The position numbers and the translations under genes were made by a program. Under the pieces are notes generated by a model. It was given only the letters and a program-made list of their open reading frames with translations, ran no database searches and was not told the origin of the DNA. From contig JAIUNL010000005.1 in NCBI GenBank assembly GCA_020161835.1, positions 1-64,000 on the forward strand: 64,000 bases of DNA. The letters run 5' to 3'. Positions 1 to 7,234 of the stretch are shown here, piece by piece. Within the stretch, counting starts at the first letter, position 1; each line of letters starts with the position of its first letter. This stretch comes from Bacteroidota bacterium. Its GTDB lineage: Bacteria; Bacteroidota; JABWAT01.

Positions 1-1
1 A

Positions 2-646
2 TTATTAGGATTTTCGCTAAAGGAGAAAATTAAAATTGGCTATGCCTATGAATTTGCACCAAAGATTGCGGATGGATTTGGTACCGGTTCGCACGAGTTA
101 CATGTAAGCGTACGACTGGGTAAGAAACAAGTAAGCAGGCCAGCGGCAACACCTACAGTAACAGAAGAGGAACCCGTTACAGAAAAAGTAATTGAGAAGA
201 CCCAACCTAAAGAAGAGCGCGTTGAACCAAAACCTGTGGTAGAAGAACCGAAGAAGGAAGTGGTTGAGGAGCCAAAGAAAGAGGTGGTGGAAGAATCGAA
301 GAAAGAAGTCGTTGAGGAACCTAAAAAAGAAACGGTAGTTCAGCCTGTTGTCGCAGAACCTGAACCACCAAAAGAAAAAGTGGTTACATTAAACGGTCGT
401 GGCCTTAAACCTGGGCATTATGTGGTAGTGGGTGCATTCCGGTCAAACCAAAATTCGCTTGCACTAATGAACAACCTGAAGAAAGAAGGTTATCAGGCAA
501 CGGTTTCATACTCTCCGGTTAAAGAATATTACTATGTGCACATGGGTAATCTGGCATCGCTTGATGAAGCCAAAAAACTGCGCGATGACTACCGGAAGGA
601 AAACAAATTTAGCTTAAAGGATACCTGGATCTTAACGATAGATTAA
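2..646 (+). CDS. PorP/SprF-like membrane protein with SPOR domain, 3' part
   Basis: The frame is open from base 2, so the gene is cut by the window edge and only 214 C-terminal residues are seen. The first 40 residues (LKEKIKIGYAYEFAP, then ELHVSVRLGKK) resemble the last beta-strands of PorP/SprF outer-membrane proteins of the type IX secretion and gliding system. A charged linker with four VEEPKKEV-like repeats follows. The last 70 residues (GHYVVVGAF to the end) look like a SPOR domain, which binds denuded peptidoglycan. The expected location is the outer membrane with a periplasmic peptidoglycan-binding tail. The PorP assignment rests on a short stretch; an OmpA-like protein ending in SPOR is the alternative. 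Its base composition is less AT-rich than that of the cassettes to its right. Confidence 0.6.
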   Translation, partial: LLGFSLKEKIKIGYAYEFAPKIADGFGTGSHELHVSVRLGKKQVSRPAATPTVTEEEPVTEKVIEKTQPKEERVEPKPVVEEPKKEVVEEPKKEVVEESKKEVVEEPKKETVVQPVVAEPEPPKEKVVTLNGRGLKPGHYVVVGAFRSNQNSLALMNNLKKEGYQATVSYSPVKEYYYVHMGNLASLDEAKKLRDDYRKENKFSLKDTWILTID

Positions 647-665
647 GAACTGTTTAACATACTAA

Positions 666-699
666 CGCCCAACTATTGGCACTGGCCGACAGTTGGGCG
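666..699 (+). terminator. Hairpin after the PorP/SprF-like gene
   Basis: A perfect 9-bp inverted repeat, CGCCCAACT / AGTTGGGCG, with a 16-nt loop starts 20 bases after the stop codon. It is placed like a terminator but has no clear T-run. The arms also resemble attC R boxes (GCCCAAC / GTTGGGC), but the element is far too short to be an attC. Confidence 0.4.
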
Positions 700-700
700 T

Positions 701-871
701 ACTTCAATTGCCTATCCACTTCTCACGGGGCTTCACGCAACAAGCGAAGACATAAAAGCAACAAGCAAATACTTGATTTATCCGGGCAACGAAAGGTATC
801 CCTTTGCGGGAGATACGGAGGTTATTGGCCTGATTGAGTTTTTACATTTAATTGAAAATAGTAGCAGTTAA
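701..871 (+). pseudogene. C-terminal remnant of an ATPase-like protein
   Basis: The frame ending at TAA 869-871 has no start codon of its own. It encodes about 56 residues containing LLTGLHATSEDIKATSKYL and IYPGNERYPFAGDTEVIGL. This pattern is reminiscent of the C-terminal end of DUF4143-type P-loop ATPases; I recognise the style, not a specific match. The rest of the gene is absent, because the sequence to the left is the PorP-like gene and its hairpin. I read it as a gene relic at the left boundary of the cassette array. It could also be a short non-coding stretch that is open by chance. Confidence 0.35.
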
Positions 872-975
872 CCACAACTCACTACACCAATACCGCAGTT
901 CATTTCAATACGGTTGCCGGTAGTGAATCCCTACCCCACCTTTGCTCCGTATTCAGCTTAAAAAAGCCTTTCGTT

Positions 976-1458
976 ATGAGATCCGTTTACTTTTTACTTT
1001 TGATGATTAGTCTATTGAATTCTCAAGATTCAGAAAGAAGCATTACTTATTATGAGCGTACATGTACGGGAACAGGTGAAAAAAGACCGATTGAAGGGTC
1101 ATTTAACGTTGAGTTGTTTTCTACAAGAGATTCACATGCATTAAGAATAACAACAACTTCAAATTATAATGATTCTGAGATTATTGTTGACACAACCTAC
1201 AATGGGAAAAATATTAATATTGAAATTTGTGGTTATTTGAATAATAAATCAGGGGCTTCTTTTTTTTGGAGAGGCCATGCAAGGTGTTTCTTTTTCTTAA
1301 ATACTAACTTTGACTCTCTTTATGTAACCCTAAAACACAAGTCAGTTATTGATACTTTTTTGGTAAACTATTCAAAAACCAGATACAAATTAAAGAAAAT
1401 TTCTAAAAGCGATATGTTCATTAACAATTCAAATAACGAAATTATTTTAAGAGAATAA
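976..1458 (+). CDS. Exported protein of unknown function, first cassette
   Basis: A 160-residue protein with a hydrophobic N-terminus (MRSVYFLLLMISLLNSQ) that looks like a signal peptide. The mature part is beta-rich and polar, with three cysteines, and matches no family I recognise. It ends 25 bases before the first attC, so it is the leftmost cassette gene visible. No attC or attI is recognisable on its left; 104 bases separate it from the ATPase remnant. The AT-rich composition matches the other cassettes and differs from the gene at 2-646. It is expected in the periplasm or outer membrane. Confidence 0.6.
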   Translation: MRSVYFLLLMISLLNSQDSERSITYYERTCTGTGEKRPIEGSFNVELFSTRDSHALRITTTSNYNDSEIIVDTTYNGKNINIEICGYLNNKSGASFFWRGHARCFFFLNTNFDSLYVTLKHKSVIDTFLVNYSKTRYKLKKISKSDMFINNSNNEIILRE

Positions 1459-1483
1459 CGATGAATTGCCAGTATAAAATAAT

Positions 1484-1601
1484 TCTAACTATCGCTTCCT
1501 GGCTGACCGGCACGCGGCTGGGTTCTTCAAGTTTTCAAACATTTTGAAAGTTTTTCGCTTCGGGTTGCTTCACGTGCCGGCACCAGAAGCTAGGCGTTAG
1601 A
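1484..1601 (+). repeat. attC site 1
   Basis: It begins TCTAACTATCGCTTC and ends GAAGCTAGGCGTTAGA, giving complementary R''/R' (TCTAAC / GTTAGA) and L''/L' (GCTTC / GAAGC) boxes. The inner arms GACCGGCACG / CGTGCCGG also pair. Length is 118 bp, typical of integron recombination sites. Confidence 0.9.
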
Positions 1602-1939
1602 TTTGGTTTGCTCAGAATCCTTAATTTCCGTTCTTTGGCATTTTGCTCGTTTCACCCGCTCTTCGGTCAAAATCAAAACTTGAAGTTCAACTTTGTTTTT
1701 CCTGTTTTGCAAAAGATAAACCGCGGGCATTTAGCCTTATAAGTTTTTGGGTTTTCTTGGTTTTCGGTTTCTATTCCCGGATTTCCCCGTTACAAAAATT
1801 AAATTTTGTCCTTTGGCTTTCTGAATTTTCTATTGTAGCCCTTTTCACTTTGGTTTTAAAGTCTCAATTCCCTACTTTTTCAGAAGTTTCTAGTACGCTT
1901 TGTTTGAATTAAAGACTGTGGTTTCGGGTGTGGGGCAAA
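1602..1939 (+). other. Cassette without convincing ORF, family copy A
   Basis: This 338-bp cassette lies between attC1 and attC2. It shares long blocks with those at 2059-2393 and 4122-4463, for example GCTCTTCGGTCAAAATCAAA near its start and CTCAATTCCCTACTTT near its end. A frame of 89 codons (1643-1912) exists, but its counterpart is broken in copy B and starts differently in copy C. I therefore read the conserved unit as non-coding, perhaps an RNA or promoter cassette. A small hydrophobic peptide from the right half (shared residues LKSQFPTFSEVSS in A and C) cannot be excluded. Confidence 0.55.
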
Positions 1940-2058
1940 TCTAACTATCGCTTCCTGGCTGACCGGCACGCGGCTGGGTTCTTCAAGTTTTCAAACATTT
2001 TGAAAGGTTTTTCGCTTCGGGTAGCTTCATGTGCCGGCACCAGAAGCTAGGCGTTAGA
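1940..2058 (+). repeat. attC site 2
   Basis: TCTAACTATCGCTTC to GAAGCTAGGCGTTAGA, 119 bp. It is nearly identical to attC1, including the GACCGGCACG / GTGCCGG inner arms. Confidence 0.9.
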
Positions 2059-2393
2059 TTTGGTTTGCTCAGTTTCTTTTAGTTTTCAAGTTCTTTGAAA
2101 TTTTGCACGTTCCATCCGCTCTTCGATTGAGATCAAATCATAAAGTTCAACTTTGTTTCTGCCGGTTTTGCAAAATGAAAGAGCGGGCGTTCTCTCTTTT
2201 ATGTTTTTTTGGTTTTGAGTTCTCGGGTTTCTTGTCAGTTTTTCTTAGTTACAAAAATTAATTTTTTTCCCAATCAGTCAGAATGCGCTTTTGTTGCCCT
2301 TTTGCTTTTGGTTTAAAAATCTCAATTCCCTACTTTGTCTTCGTTTTAAAGCATTTCAAGTTAGAAAACGCGTTTTTTCTAAGATCGTGCAAA
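2059..2393 (+). other. Cassette without ORF, family copy B
   Basis: A 335-bp cassette between attC2 and attC3, homologous to copies A and C. Shared blocks include TTTGGTTTGCTCAG at the start, AAGTTCAACTTTGTTTCT in the middle and CTCAATTCCCTACTTTG near the end. The reading frame seen in copies A and C is interrupted here, and no ORF longer than a few dozen codons is evident on either strand. This copy is the main argument that the family is not protein-coding. Confidence 0.55.
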
Positions 2394-2511
2394 TCTAACT
2401 ATCGCTTTCAGCGGATTTGCACGCGGCTGGGTTTTCGATAGTTTTACTCATTTTAAAAGGTTTTTCGGCTTCGGCGAGTTCACGTGCAAACCACAGAAGC
2501 TAGGCGTTAGA
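2394..2511 (+). repeat. attC site 3
   Basis: TCTAACTATCGCTTTC to GAAGCTAGGCGTTAGA, 118 bp. The inner arms are GGATTTGCACG / CGTGCAAACC. Confidence 0.9.
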
Positions 2512-2538
2512 ATTAATAAACAGGAGCTTTGAGATTTT

Positions 2539-3111
2539 ATGAAAATTGTAAATTTATTACTAACCATTTTTATTTTCCAAATTCTTAATTCGTGTTCAAC
2601 TCCAGTATCTTCTTTTGAGTATCGCGGAAAAGAGAAAAAATCAGACAAGAAAATATTTGTCCAAACTATTTCCATTGATTCGGTTTTGATTTTGGAAAAA
2701 GGTGTTAAAATTGTTGCCAATGATAATTCGTTTACATTAATATCTGGTAAAAAAGTAAAAACACCATTTTTCATTGATAATACATATTACTTCGGTGATG
2801 TAAGTAATGACTTCCCAGGTTCGATAAAAGCAGGCGCCAAAAAGGTTAAGGTAATTGTTGAAGGAAAAGATAAACCCCTACATGGTTTACTTTTTTTTGG
2901 AGTTCTTCCCTTCCCAATAATAAATGAGAATCCAGATTTTAAATACCATACAATTTCAAATTTAGGTGAGGCAATTGAAAATGCATACAAAGGCAATATT
3001 TCACATAATGGTCATAAAGTGATATTTGAGGAAAATGTTTGGTATAATGATGATCATCCCATAGATAATGTTTACTCATACATTCTGTGGCTTTCTTTAG
3101 AACCATTTTGA
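2539..3111 (+). CDS. Lipoprotein of unknown function (cassette)
   Basis: A 190-residue protein with a lipoprotein signal: a hydrophobic stretch ends in LNSC, so the cysteine at about residue 19 is the probable lipidation site. The remainder has no family I can name. It contains a hydrophobic turn (LHGLLFFGVLPFP) near residue 120 that could be a membrane-associated loop. It is the only gene of its cassette and ends 22 bases before attC4. It is expected at the inner or outer membrane. The start follows attC3 by 27 bases. Confidence 0.65.
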   Translation: MKIVNLLLTIFIFQILNSCSTPVSSFEYRGKEKKSDKKIFVQTISIDSVLILEKGVKIVANDNSFTLISGKKVKTPFFIDNTYYFGDVSNDFPGSIKAGAKKVKVIVEGKDKPLHGLLFFGVLPFPIINENPDFKYHTISNLGEAIENAYKGNISHNGHKVIFEENVWYNDDHPIDNVYSYILWLSLEPF

Positions 3112-3133
3112 AATTAATAGGTGAATTATTAAT

Positions 3134-3252
3134 TCTAACTATCGCTTCAAGCCGATTTGTGCGCGACTTGGTTTTCTGATAGTTCAACACATTTTGAGAG
3201 GTTTTTTGCTTCGGTCGGGTTCACGCACAAACGGCTTAAGCTAGGCGTTAGA
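3134..3252 (+). repeat. attC site 4
   Basis: TCTAACTATCGCTTC to TAAGCTAGGCGTTAGA, 119 bp. The inner arms AAGCCGATTTGTGCGCG / CGCACAAACGGCTT differ in sequence from neighbouring sites but stay complementary, as expected for a structure-recognised site. Confidence 0.9.
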
Positions 3253-3270
3253 ATTATTGGAGAAAGTGTT

Positions 3271-4002
3271 ATGAAAATTATAAAGATTGTAGTGTTTGTT
3301 CTTCTAGTATCATCAATTGGGTATTCCCAAGGAGTCGAAGAATTTCAAAATACATTTGTTGTCTACGGCAATGCAACTGCCTCAGCAGCATCGAACCTTG
3401 CGGACCTCAATTTTAGTATATTTGAAAAGGATCCAAATTTCAGGACCGCTTACATTAAAGCTAGAGAAAAGGCTTCCCTTTTAACTAAAGAGCTTGAAAA
3501 TATTGGTGTCCCTAAAAATTCCATTTCGACCTCAACTCTTTCAACGGGCTCAAAAGAAAGCTTTTCTATTTTCGAATCCAATAAGCTAGAATATACTGTC
3601 CGTTTGGAGATAAATATCCATTTGGAATCTCTTAGCAAATTCGACGAAATAATGTTAACACTCGCTGAAAATGGAATCCGGGAATTGAGTAATGTCAATT
3701 TTTCATTTAGTAAAACAGATAGTTTAGGTTATAGGGCTTATAGTCTAGCACTCGAAAACGCATATGAAAAATTCAGAATTGCAAAAGTAATAACTAAAAA
3801 TGAAAATATGATTTTGCTGTCAATTGAAGAATTTTCGGATCAATTTGGCGAAGTGAACAATGGCGCTTGGGATAAAAAGCAGAATTTCATTCGTGGAGGG
3901 CGCGCTTCAGAAGTGGCATTTGTTTTAGACGAATATGGCATTACCGGTAAAACAGTTACAATATCAAAAAAATTAAAAGTCACATTCCTCATAAAACAAT
4001 AA
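3271..4002 (+). CDS. SIMPL domain (DUF541) exported protein (cassette)
   Basis: The start at 3271 gives 243 residues with a clear signal peptide (MKIIKIVVFVLLVSSIGYSQ). An upstream in-frame ATG at 3157 lies inside attC4 and is rejected for that reason. The mature protein matches the SIMPL/DUF541 layout: an N-terminal strand (FVVYGNATASAAS), then AYIKAREKASLLTKELENIGV with STSTLS, then a second repeat unit (YRAYSLALENAYEKFRIAK). SIMPL proteins are periplasmic or outer-membrane proteins of poorly known function; the family is named for interaction with mouse SIMPL. It is the only gene of its cassette, and its stop codon lies 1 base before attC5. Confidence 0.75.
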   Translation: MKIIKIVVFVLLVSSIGYSQGVEEFQNTFVVYGNATASAASNLADLNFSIFEKDPNFRTAYIKAREKASLLTKELENIGVPKNSISTSTLSTGSKESFSIFESNKLEYTVRLEINIHLESLSKFDEIMLTLAENGIRELSNVNFSFSKTDSLGYRAYSLALENAYEKFRIAKVITKNENMILLSIEEFSDQFGEVNNGAWDKKQNFIRGGRASEVAFVLDEYGITGKTVTISKKLKVTFLIKQ

Positions 4003-4003
4003 T

Positions 4004-4121
4004 TCTAACTATCGCTTCCGGCCGATTTGCACGCGGCTTGGTTTCTGGTAGTTTAACACATTTTGAAAGGTTTTTTGGCTTCGGCGAGGTCACGTGAAAA
4101 CGGCAGAAGCTAGGCGTTAGA
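4004..4121 (+). repeat. attC site 5
   Basis: TCTAACTATCGCTTCC to GAAGCTAGGCGTTAGA, 118 bp. It carries CCGGCCGATTTGCACGCGG, the same target sequence into which the IS110 element inserted in attC8. Confidence 0.9.
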
Positions 4122-4463
4122 TTTGGTTTGGTCGGTATCCTTAAGTTTTGTTCTTTGAAATTTTGCTCCTCACCAAGGCTCTTCGTTCAAGATCAAAACC
4201 TTAAGAGTTTTCGTAGTTTTTTATTTCTTTGCAAAAGAAAAACCGCGGGCATTTGACCTTATATTTCTTTTTGGTTTTCTTGGTTTGTGGTTTCTATTTC
4301 CCGAATTCCTCGTTACATAAATTAATTTTTGTCCTCTGGCATTCTGAATACGCTATTGCAGCCCTTTTCTTTTTGGTTTTAAAGTCTCAATTCCCTACTT
4401 TTTCAGAAGTTTCAAGTGCGCTCCGTTTATAGAAAAAGACAGTGGTTTCGGGTTGGGGGCAAA
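4122..4463 (+). other. Cassette without convincing ORF, family copy C
   Basis: A 342-bp cassette homologous to 1602-1939 and 2059-2393. It shares TCAATTCCCTACTTTTTCAG, the CCGCGGGCATTT block and TTACA-AATTAATTTTTGTCC. A 67-codon frame (4229-4432) keeps residues in common with copy A (LKSQFPTFSEVSS, FVLW-SE), so a short hydrophobic peptide remains possible, but copy B breaks it. Confidence 0.5.
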
Positions 4464-4582
4464 TCTAACTATCGCTTCAAGCCGATTTGTGCGCGACTTG
4501 GTTTTCTGATAGTTCAACACATTTATAAAGGTTTTTCGGCTTTGGCAAGTTCACGCACAAACGGCTTAAGCTAGGCGTTAGA
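4464..4582 (+). repeat. attC site 6
   Basis: TCTAACTATCGCTTC to AAGCTAGGCGTTAGA, 119 bp. The left 60 bases are almost identical to attC4, including the AAGCCGATTTGTGCGCG arm. Confidence 0.9.
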
Positions 4583-4586
4583 TTTT

Positions 4587-5195
4587 ATGATCAAATACTT
4601 TTTCATCCTTACATTGGTTTTTAATTCTCAATTTGTAATCGCACAAATTAAGCCTAAATTTGAAATCCTAACAGTTGATTCAACAATTAAGGCACATTGG
4701 TTTGAACCAGGAAATGAGTTCACTATCCCCTTTCCGAATTTAACAGAATTGAACGAAAGTTCTGATTCATATTTTGAAAGAACAAAAATCCTAACCGGGA
4801 ATGGTTTAATTTTTCAAATTCATTCAATACCTGTTCCTGAATCGTTAACCTTTGAAAAAGATACCGATTCATTACTTATCAAATACATCGATAGTGAAAC
4901 TGCCTACCTTGGAAAAGTAATTGGAAAACCTGATTTGCAATCGTTCATAAACAAAATTAATCTTCCAAACGATTTACCAACAAGCCCCAAATTTTATGTG
5001 TGGGGTTTTGACTATCCAAATCCCGAAATTGAGATTAAAACTGACGAAACTGTGAAAAGCAGTGCAAAATCTTCAGTTTTTATTATTACAGTTAGAAATG
5101 GGTTTATTATTGGTTTAGGAACAACTATTTTTGATCCTGAAATACAAAATTCAATAACAGATTATATCATTCAATCATTTCTATCAATGGAATAA
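4587..5195 (+). CDS. Exported protein of unknown function (cassette)
   Basis: A 202-residue protein with a signal peptide (MIKYFFILTLVFNSQFVIAQ). The start codon is only 4 bases after the attC6 R' box, so any ribosome contact upstream must fall inside the attC itself. The mature part has no motif I recognise and no transmembrane segment. It is followed at 8 bases by attC7. It is expected in the periplasm. Confidence 0.65.
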   Translation: MIKYFFILTLVFNSQFVIAQIKPKFEILTVDSTIKAHWFEPGNEFTIPFPNLTELNESSDSYFERTKILTGNGLIFQIHSIPVPESLTFEKDTDSLLIKYIDSETAYLGKVIGKPDLQSFINKINLPNDLPTSPKFYVWGFDYPNPEIEIKTDETVKSSAKSSVFIITVRNGFIIGLGTTIFDPEIQNSITDYIIQSFLSME

Positions 5196-5203
5196 TCATA
5201 AAA

Positions 5204-5322
5204 TCTAACTATCGCTTCCTGGCTGACGAACTCGCGGCTTGGTTTCTTTAGTTTTCAAATTATTTTGGAAGGTTTTCGGCTTCGGAAAGTTCACGAGTTC
5301 GCACCAGAAGCTAGGCGTTAGA
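5204..5322 (+). repeat. attC site 7
   Basis: TCTAACTATCGCTTCC to GAAGCTAGGCGTTAGA, 119 bp. The inner arms CTGACGAACTCGCGG / CACGAGTTCGCACCAG differ from those of other sites but remain complementary. Confidence 0.9.
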
Positions 5323-5332
5323 TATTATTTCT

Positions 5333-5920
5333 ATGACTGATATTCCAGATTACACAAAATATACGATTTCAGAACTTTTTGAAGCTGTTGGCTCAATCGA
5401 CAAGAATAAATATCCAGACAGGTATTCAGCCATTTTAGATGAATTCCAAAAGAGAGAACAGTTAAAATCATCCAAACCAAGATTTCGAAACAATTATAAT
5501 GGGAAATATCTCTCAAGTCCGTTTACTCCTATTTCAAAATATATGAATTTATTTCCTATTCTCTGCCTCTTTTTCATTCCCTTTGACCAGGGTTTTCCCT
5601 ATTTCATTTTTGTACCGTTTTGGGGATCATTAACAATTTACTTTTTATACATTTTCATAAAAACAAGTGAAGTCATATATAAAAATGATTGTTTGCATGT
5701 TACAAATATTCAAGGCACATTTATTGTACCTTTAAATTCTATTGTAAAGGTTTCAACATTTGGTTTTCACTACTCAACTCCAATTTTTGTAAAGTACAAA
5801 CTCAATAACCAAGTCAATTCCTTTTACTTTAACTCAAACTATAACTACAAAAAACTTACATCGAAACAGCATCCAATTTACATTCTATTAAATGCAAATC
5901 AACAAAAAAATAATATCTAA
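5333..5920 (+). CDS. Membrane protein with short N-terminal helical motif (cassette)
   Basis: A 195-residue protein. Residues 1-45 hold a cytosolic motif (DYTKYTISELFEAVGSID, then YPDRYSAILDEFQKRE) that recurs in the cassette protein at 13699-14559. Two hydrophobic segments follow at about 78-115, then a polar C-terminal domain that resembles bacterial PH-like folds only in its strand pattern. The stop codon TAA (5918-5920) lies inside the R'' box of attC8, so gene and recombination site overlap. The function is unknown. The shared N-terminus suggests a docking or regulatory tail attached to different membrane modules. Confidence 0.65.
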   Translation: MTDIPDYTKYTISELFEAVGSIDKNKYPDRYSAILDEFQKREQLKSSKPRFRNNYNGKYLSSPFTPISKYMNLFPILCLFFIPFDQGFPYFIFVPFWGSLTIYFLYIFIKTSEVIYKNDCLHVTNIQGTFIVPLNSIVKVSTFGFHYSTPIFVKYKLNNQVNSFYFNSNYNYKKLTSKQHPIYILLNANQQKNNI

Positions 5921-5937
5921 CTATCGCTTCCGGCCGA
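5916..5937 (+). repeat. attC site 8, left part (split by IS110)
   Basis: TCTAACTATCGCTTCCGGCCGA is the 5' end of an attC. It stops where the 37-bp repeat and IS110 element begin, and the rest of the site resumes at 7235. Confidence 0.85.
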
Positions 5938-5972
5938 ATTATCAAGAAAAATCCCGGATGTAATCTAATAGA
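5936..5972 (+). repeat. 37-bp direct repeat, left copy
   Basis: Starts GAATTATCAAGAAAAATCCC and ends CTAATAGA; identical to 7198-7234. The leading GA may belong to the attC target. Confidence 0.85.
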
Positions 5973-6008
5973 ATACTATGGTAAAATCAAGCTAAATCCG
6001 GTAAAAGA

Positions 6009-7007
6009 TTAGGCTGCATTTTTCCATCCGAAATGGCAAGGTTCATTGGAGTTCCAGACTCCGCATACCCACCGGACGATTTTATTTGCTACATTGTTTT
6101 CAATGACTCTGATATGCTTCCCTTCCTTTAGCTTTTGCTCCTTGTATAAGATGATTTCAGGTTCAGTTTGCATGACTGACCGGGTTCCCATTTTCAGCAT
6201 TGACCTGGCATCCTTCCTGCCTGTTTTCCCTGTCCTGGGTTTGCTCAGCAGACTTGTCCCGCTCTGCCTCGGATGAGGAGCAATCCCAAACCAACTGGCA
6301 ACCTGTTTAATGTCCAGCCTCTCTTTGTTCCAGAACAATGTCAGCAACAGAACACCGGTCAGCTTTCCTACTCCCGGAACTGATTTAAGTAAATCATAGC
6401 GGCGTTGGATATGCTTGTGCCGCCGGATATGAGCCCACATTTCCCTTTCCAGTTTCAAAATCTGAGCAGAAAGTGATTTGAGACTGGTTTCAATCGCCAG
6501 TACGGAAGCCTTTGAAGCAAAGATCTGACGTTTCATCTGTTTCTGATAGGCAAGAAGCCTTGAACGATCTCCCACCAGTATCTGTCGGGTCTGGTAGAGA
6601 ATCCGGAGTTGCTCCACTTCCGCATCTGCAACGGGTGCCGGTTTCAGTGTATCTTTAAAACGGAAGGCATATTCTGCCAGTTTAAAGGCATCATATTCGT
6701 CGGTTTTCTTCCGGTGCTCCGGACTTACCCGTTTCAGGGCCGTTGTCGGAAGCAGACAAACCGTCCAGCCTTTCCGCTGCAGAAGGTAAATAAACAGGTC
6801 ATCATAGACACCTGTATTTTCTACAACCAGAGTGGAGTTATCACATGTCACCCCATTTTCTCTGAGCCAGGTTAAAAACTTCTGAATTCCGGCTTTGGTA
6901 TTCCGGAACGCACCGTCAATGCGGGAGCCTCCCGGACCATTTTTAAGGAGACAAACATTAAAAGAATCGGCGGACATGTCGATTCCGGAGAAAAAATGTT
7001 TCTTCAT
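6009..7007 (-). CDS. IS110-family transposase (DEDD recombinase)
   Basis: A 332-residue protein with the two-part IS110 layout. The N-terminal RuvC-like domain shows the acidic residues in GIDMSADSFNV (about 9), VVENTGVYDD (about 63) and KTDEYDAFKLAEY (about 101). The C-terminal Tnp_20 domain has the helix-hairpin-helix-like SVPGVGKLTGVLL (about 209) and HPRQSGTS (about 248), which carries the serine used as nucleophile in IS621-type recombinases. The length is normal for the family and all expected residues are present, so it is probably active. Such enzymes are guided by a bridge RNA, here likely encoded immediately upstream at 7008-7197. It is more GC-rich than the cassettes around it, which suggests recent arrival. 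Confidence 0.92.
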   Translation of the reverse strand: MKKHFFSGIDMSADSFNVCLLKNGPGGSRIDGAFRNTKAGIQKFLTWLRENGVTCDNSTLVVENTGVYDDLFIYLLQRKGWTVCLLPTTALKRVSPEHRKKTDEYDAFKLAEYAFRFKDTLKPAPVADAEVEQLRILYQTRQILVGDRSRLLAYQKQMKRQIFASKASVLAIETSLKSLSAQILKLEREMWAHIRRHKHIQRRYDLLKSVPGVGKLTGVLLLTLFWNKERLDIKQVASWFGIAPHPRQSGTSLLSKPRTGKTGRKDARSMLKMGTRSVMQTEPEIILYKEQKLKEGKHIRVIENNVANKIVRWVCGVWNSNEPCHFGWKNAA

Positions 7008-7197
7008 TGATAAAAACTCCCTAACTTGGTTAGTGTCAGGCCGTCATCTACTCTATTAATAATCGTCACGATTAGCATACTATCTGATGGTTGTCTGACA
7101 AATTGATTTCGTGAAGATCGGCAGTCCTAATTCCGCAGTTAGTTGTTAGAAACTAGATTTGCACTTAGGAGTCTGCCGGTCTTATTTAAAAGTACCG
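7008..7197 (-). ncRNA. Candidate IS110 bridge RNA
   Basis: This 190-base non-coding region precedes the transposase, where IS110 elements encode their bridge RNA. Positions 7115-7130 and 7165-7182 pair over 15 Watson-Crick base pairs with one mismatch and a 2-base bulge, enclosing a 34-base loop. Read on the minus strand, the loop starts GTGCAAATCTAG; GTGCAAATC is the exact complement of the attC target flank GATTTGCAC, and TAGATTTGCAC at 7154-7164 recurs at the right junction (7231-7241). A second segment, ATTAATAGA (7052-7060 on the minus strand), resembles the donor end CTAATAGA. The match to the other half of the target (CTTCCGGCC) was not found. Confidence 0.6.
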
Positions 7198-7234
7198 GAA
7201 TTATCAAGAAAAATCCCGGATGTAATCTAATAGA
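7198..7234 (+). repeat. 37-bp direct repeat, right copy
   Basis: Identical to 5936-5972. It ends in CTAATAGA, directly joined to TTTGCACGCGG of the attC. Confidence 0.85.

Larger units (their letters stand above)
5936..7234 (-). mobile_element. IS110-family insertion sequence within attC8
   Basis: The element consists of a transposase gene on the minus strand, 36 bases of 3' flank and about 190 bases of 5' non-coding sequence, bounded by a 37-bp direct repeat. It interrupts the attC sequence CCGGCCGATTTGCACGCGG, which is intact in attC5 and attC9. No terminal inverted repeats are evident, as usual for IS110. A long 5' and short 3' non-coding end fits the IS110 rather than the IS1111 layout. 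The insertion keeps attC polarity and is likely to disable this attC for recombination. Confidence 0.85.

Noticed and set aside
666..699. GCCCAAC / GTTGGGC pair as a small attC site
   Set aside because: Only about 32 bases between the box ends, without L boxes or inner arms; better read as a hairpin after the PorP-like gene.
1..975. Assembly chimera between the PorP-like region and the rest
   Set aside because: Base composition changes near here, but integron cassettes normally differ from host DNA. There is no direct evidence of a false join.
1643..1912. 89-codon ORF as a gene
   Set aside because: The frame is broken in the homologous cassette at 2059-2393 and starts differently in the one at 4122-4463, and it starts with no plausible signal. 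Kept only as part of the ORF-less cassette entry.
2448..3190. Minus-strand ORFs opposite the lipoprotein gene
   Set aside because: They run across attC sites and opposite a lipoprotein gene with a clear signal; no independent support.
3157..3270. N-terminal extension of the SIMPL protein
   Set aside because: These codons lie in attC4; the ATG at 3271 starts a proper signal peptide.
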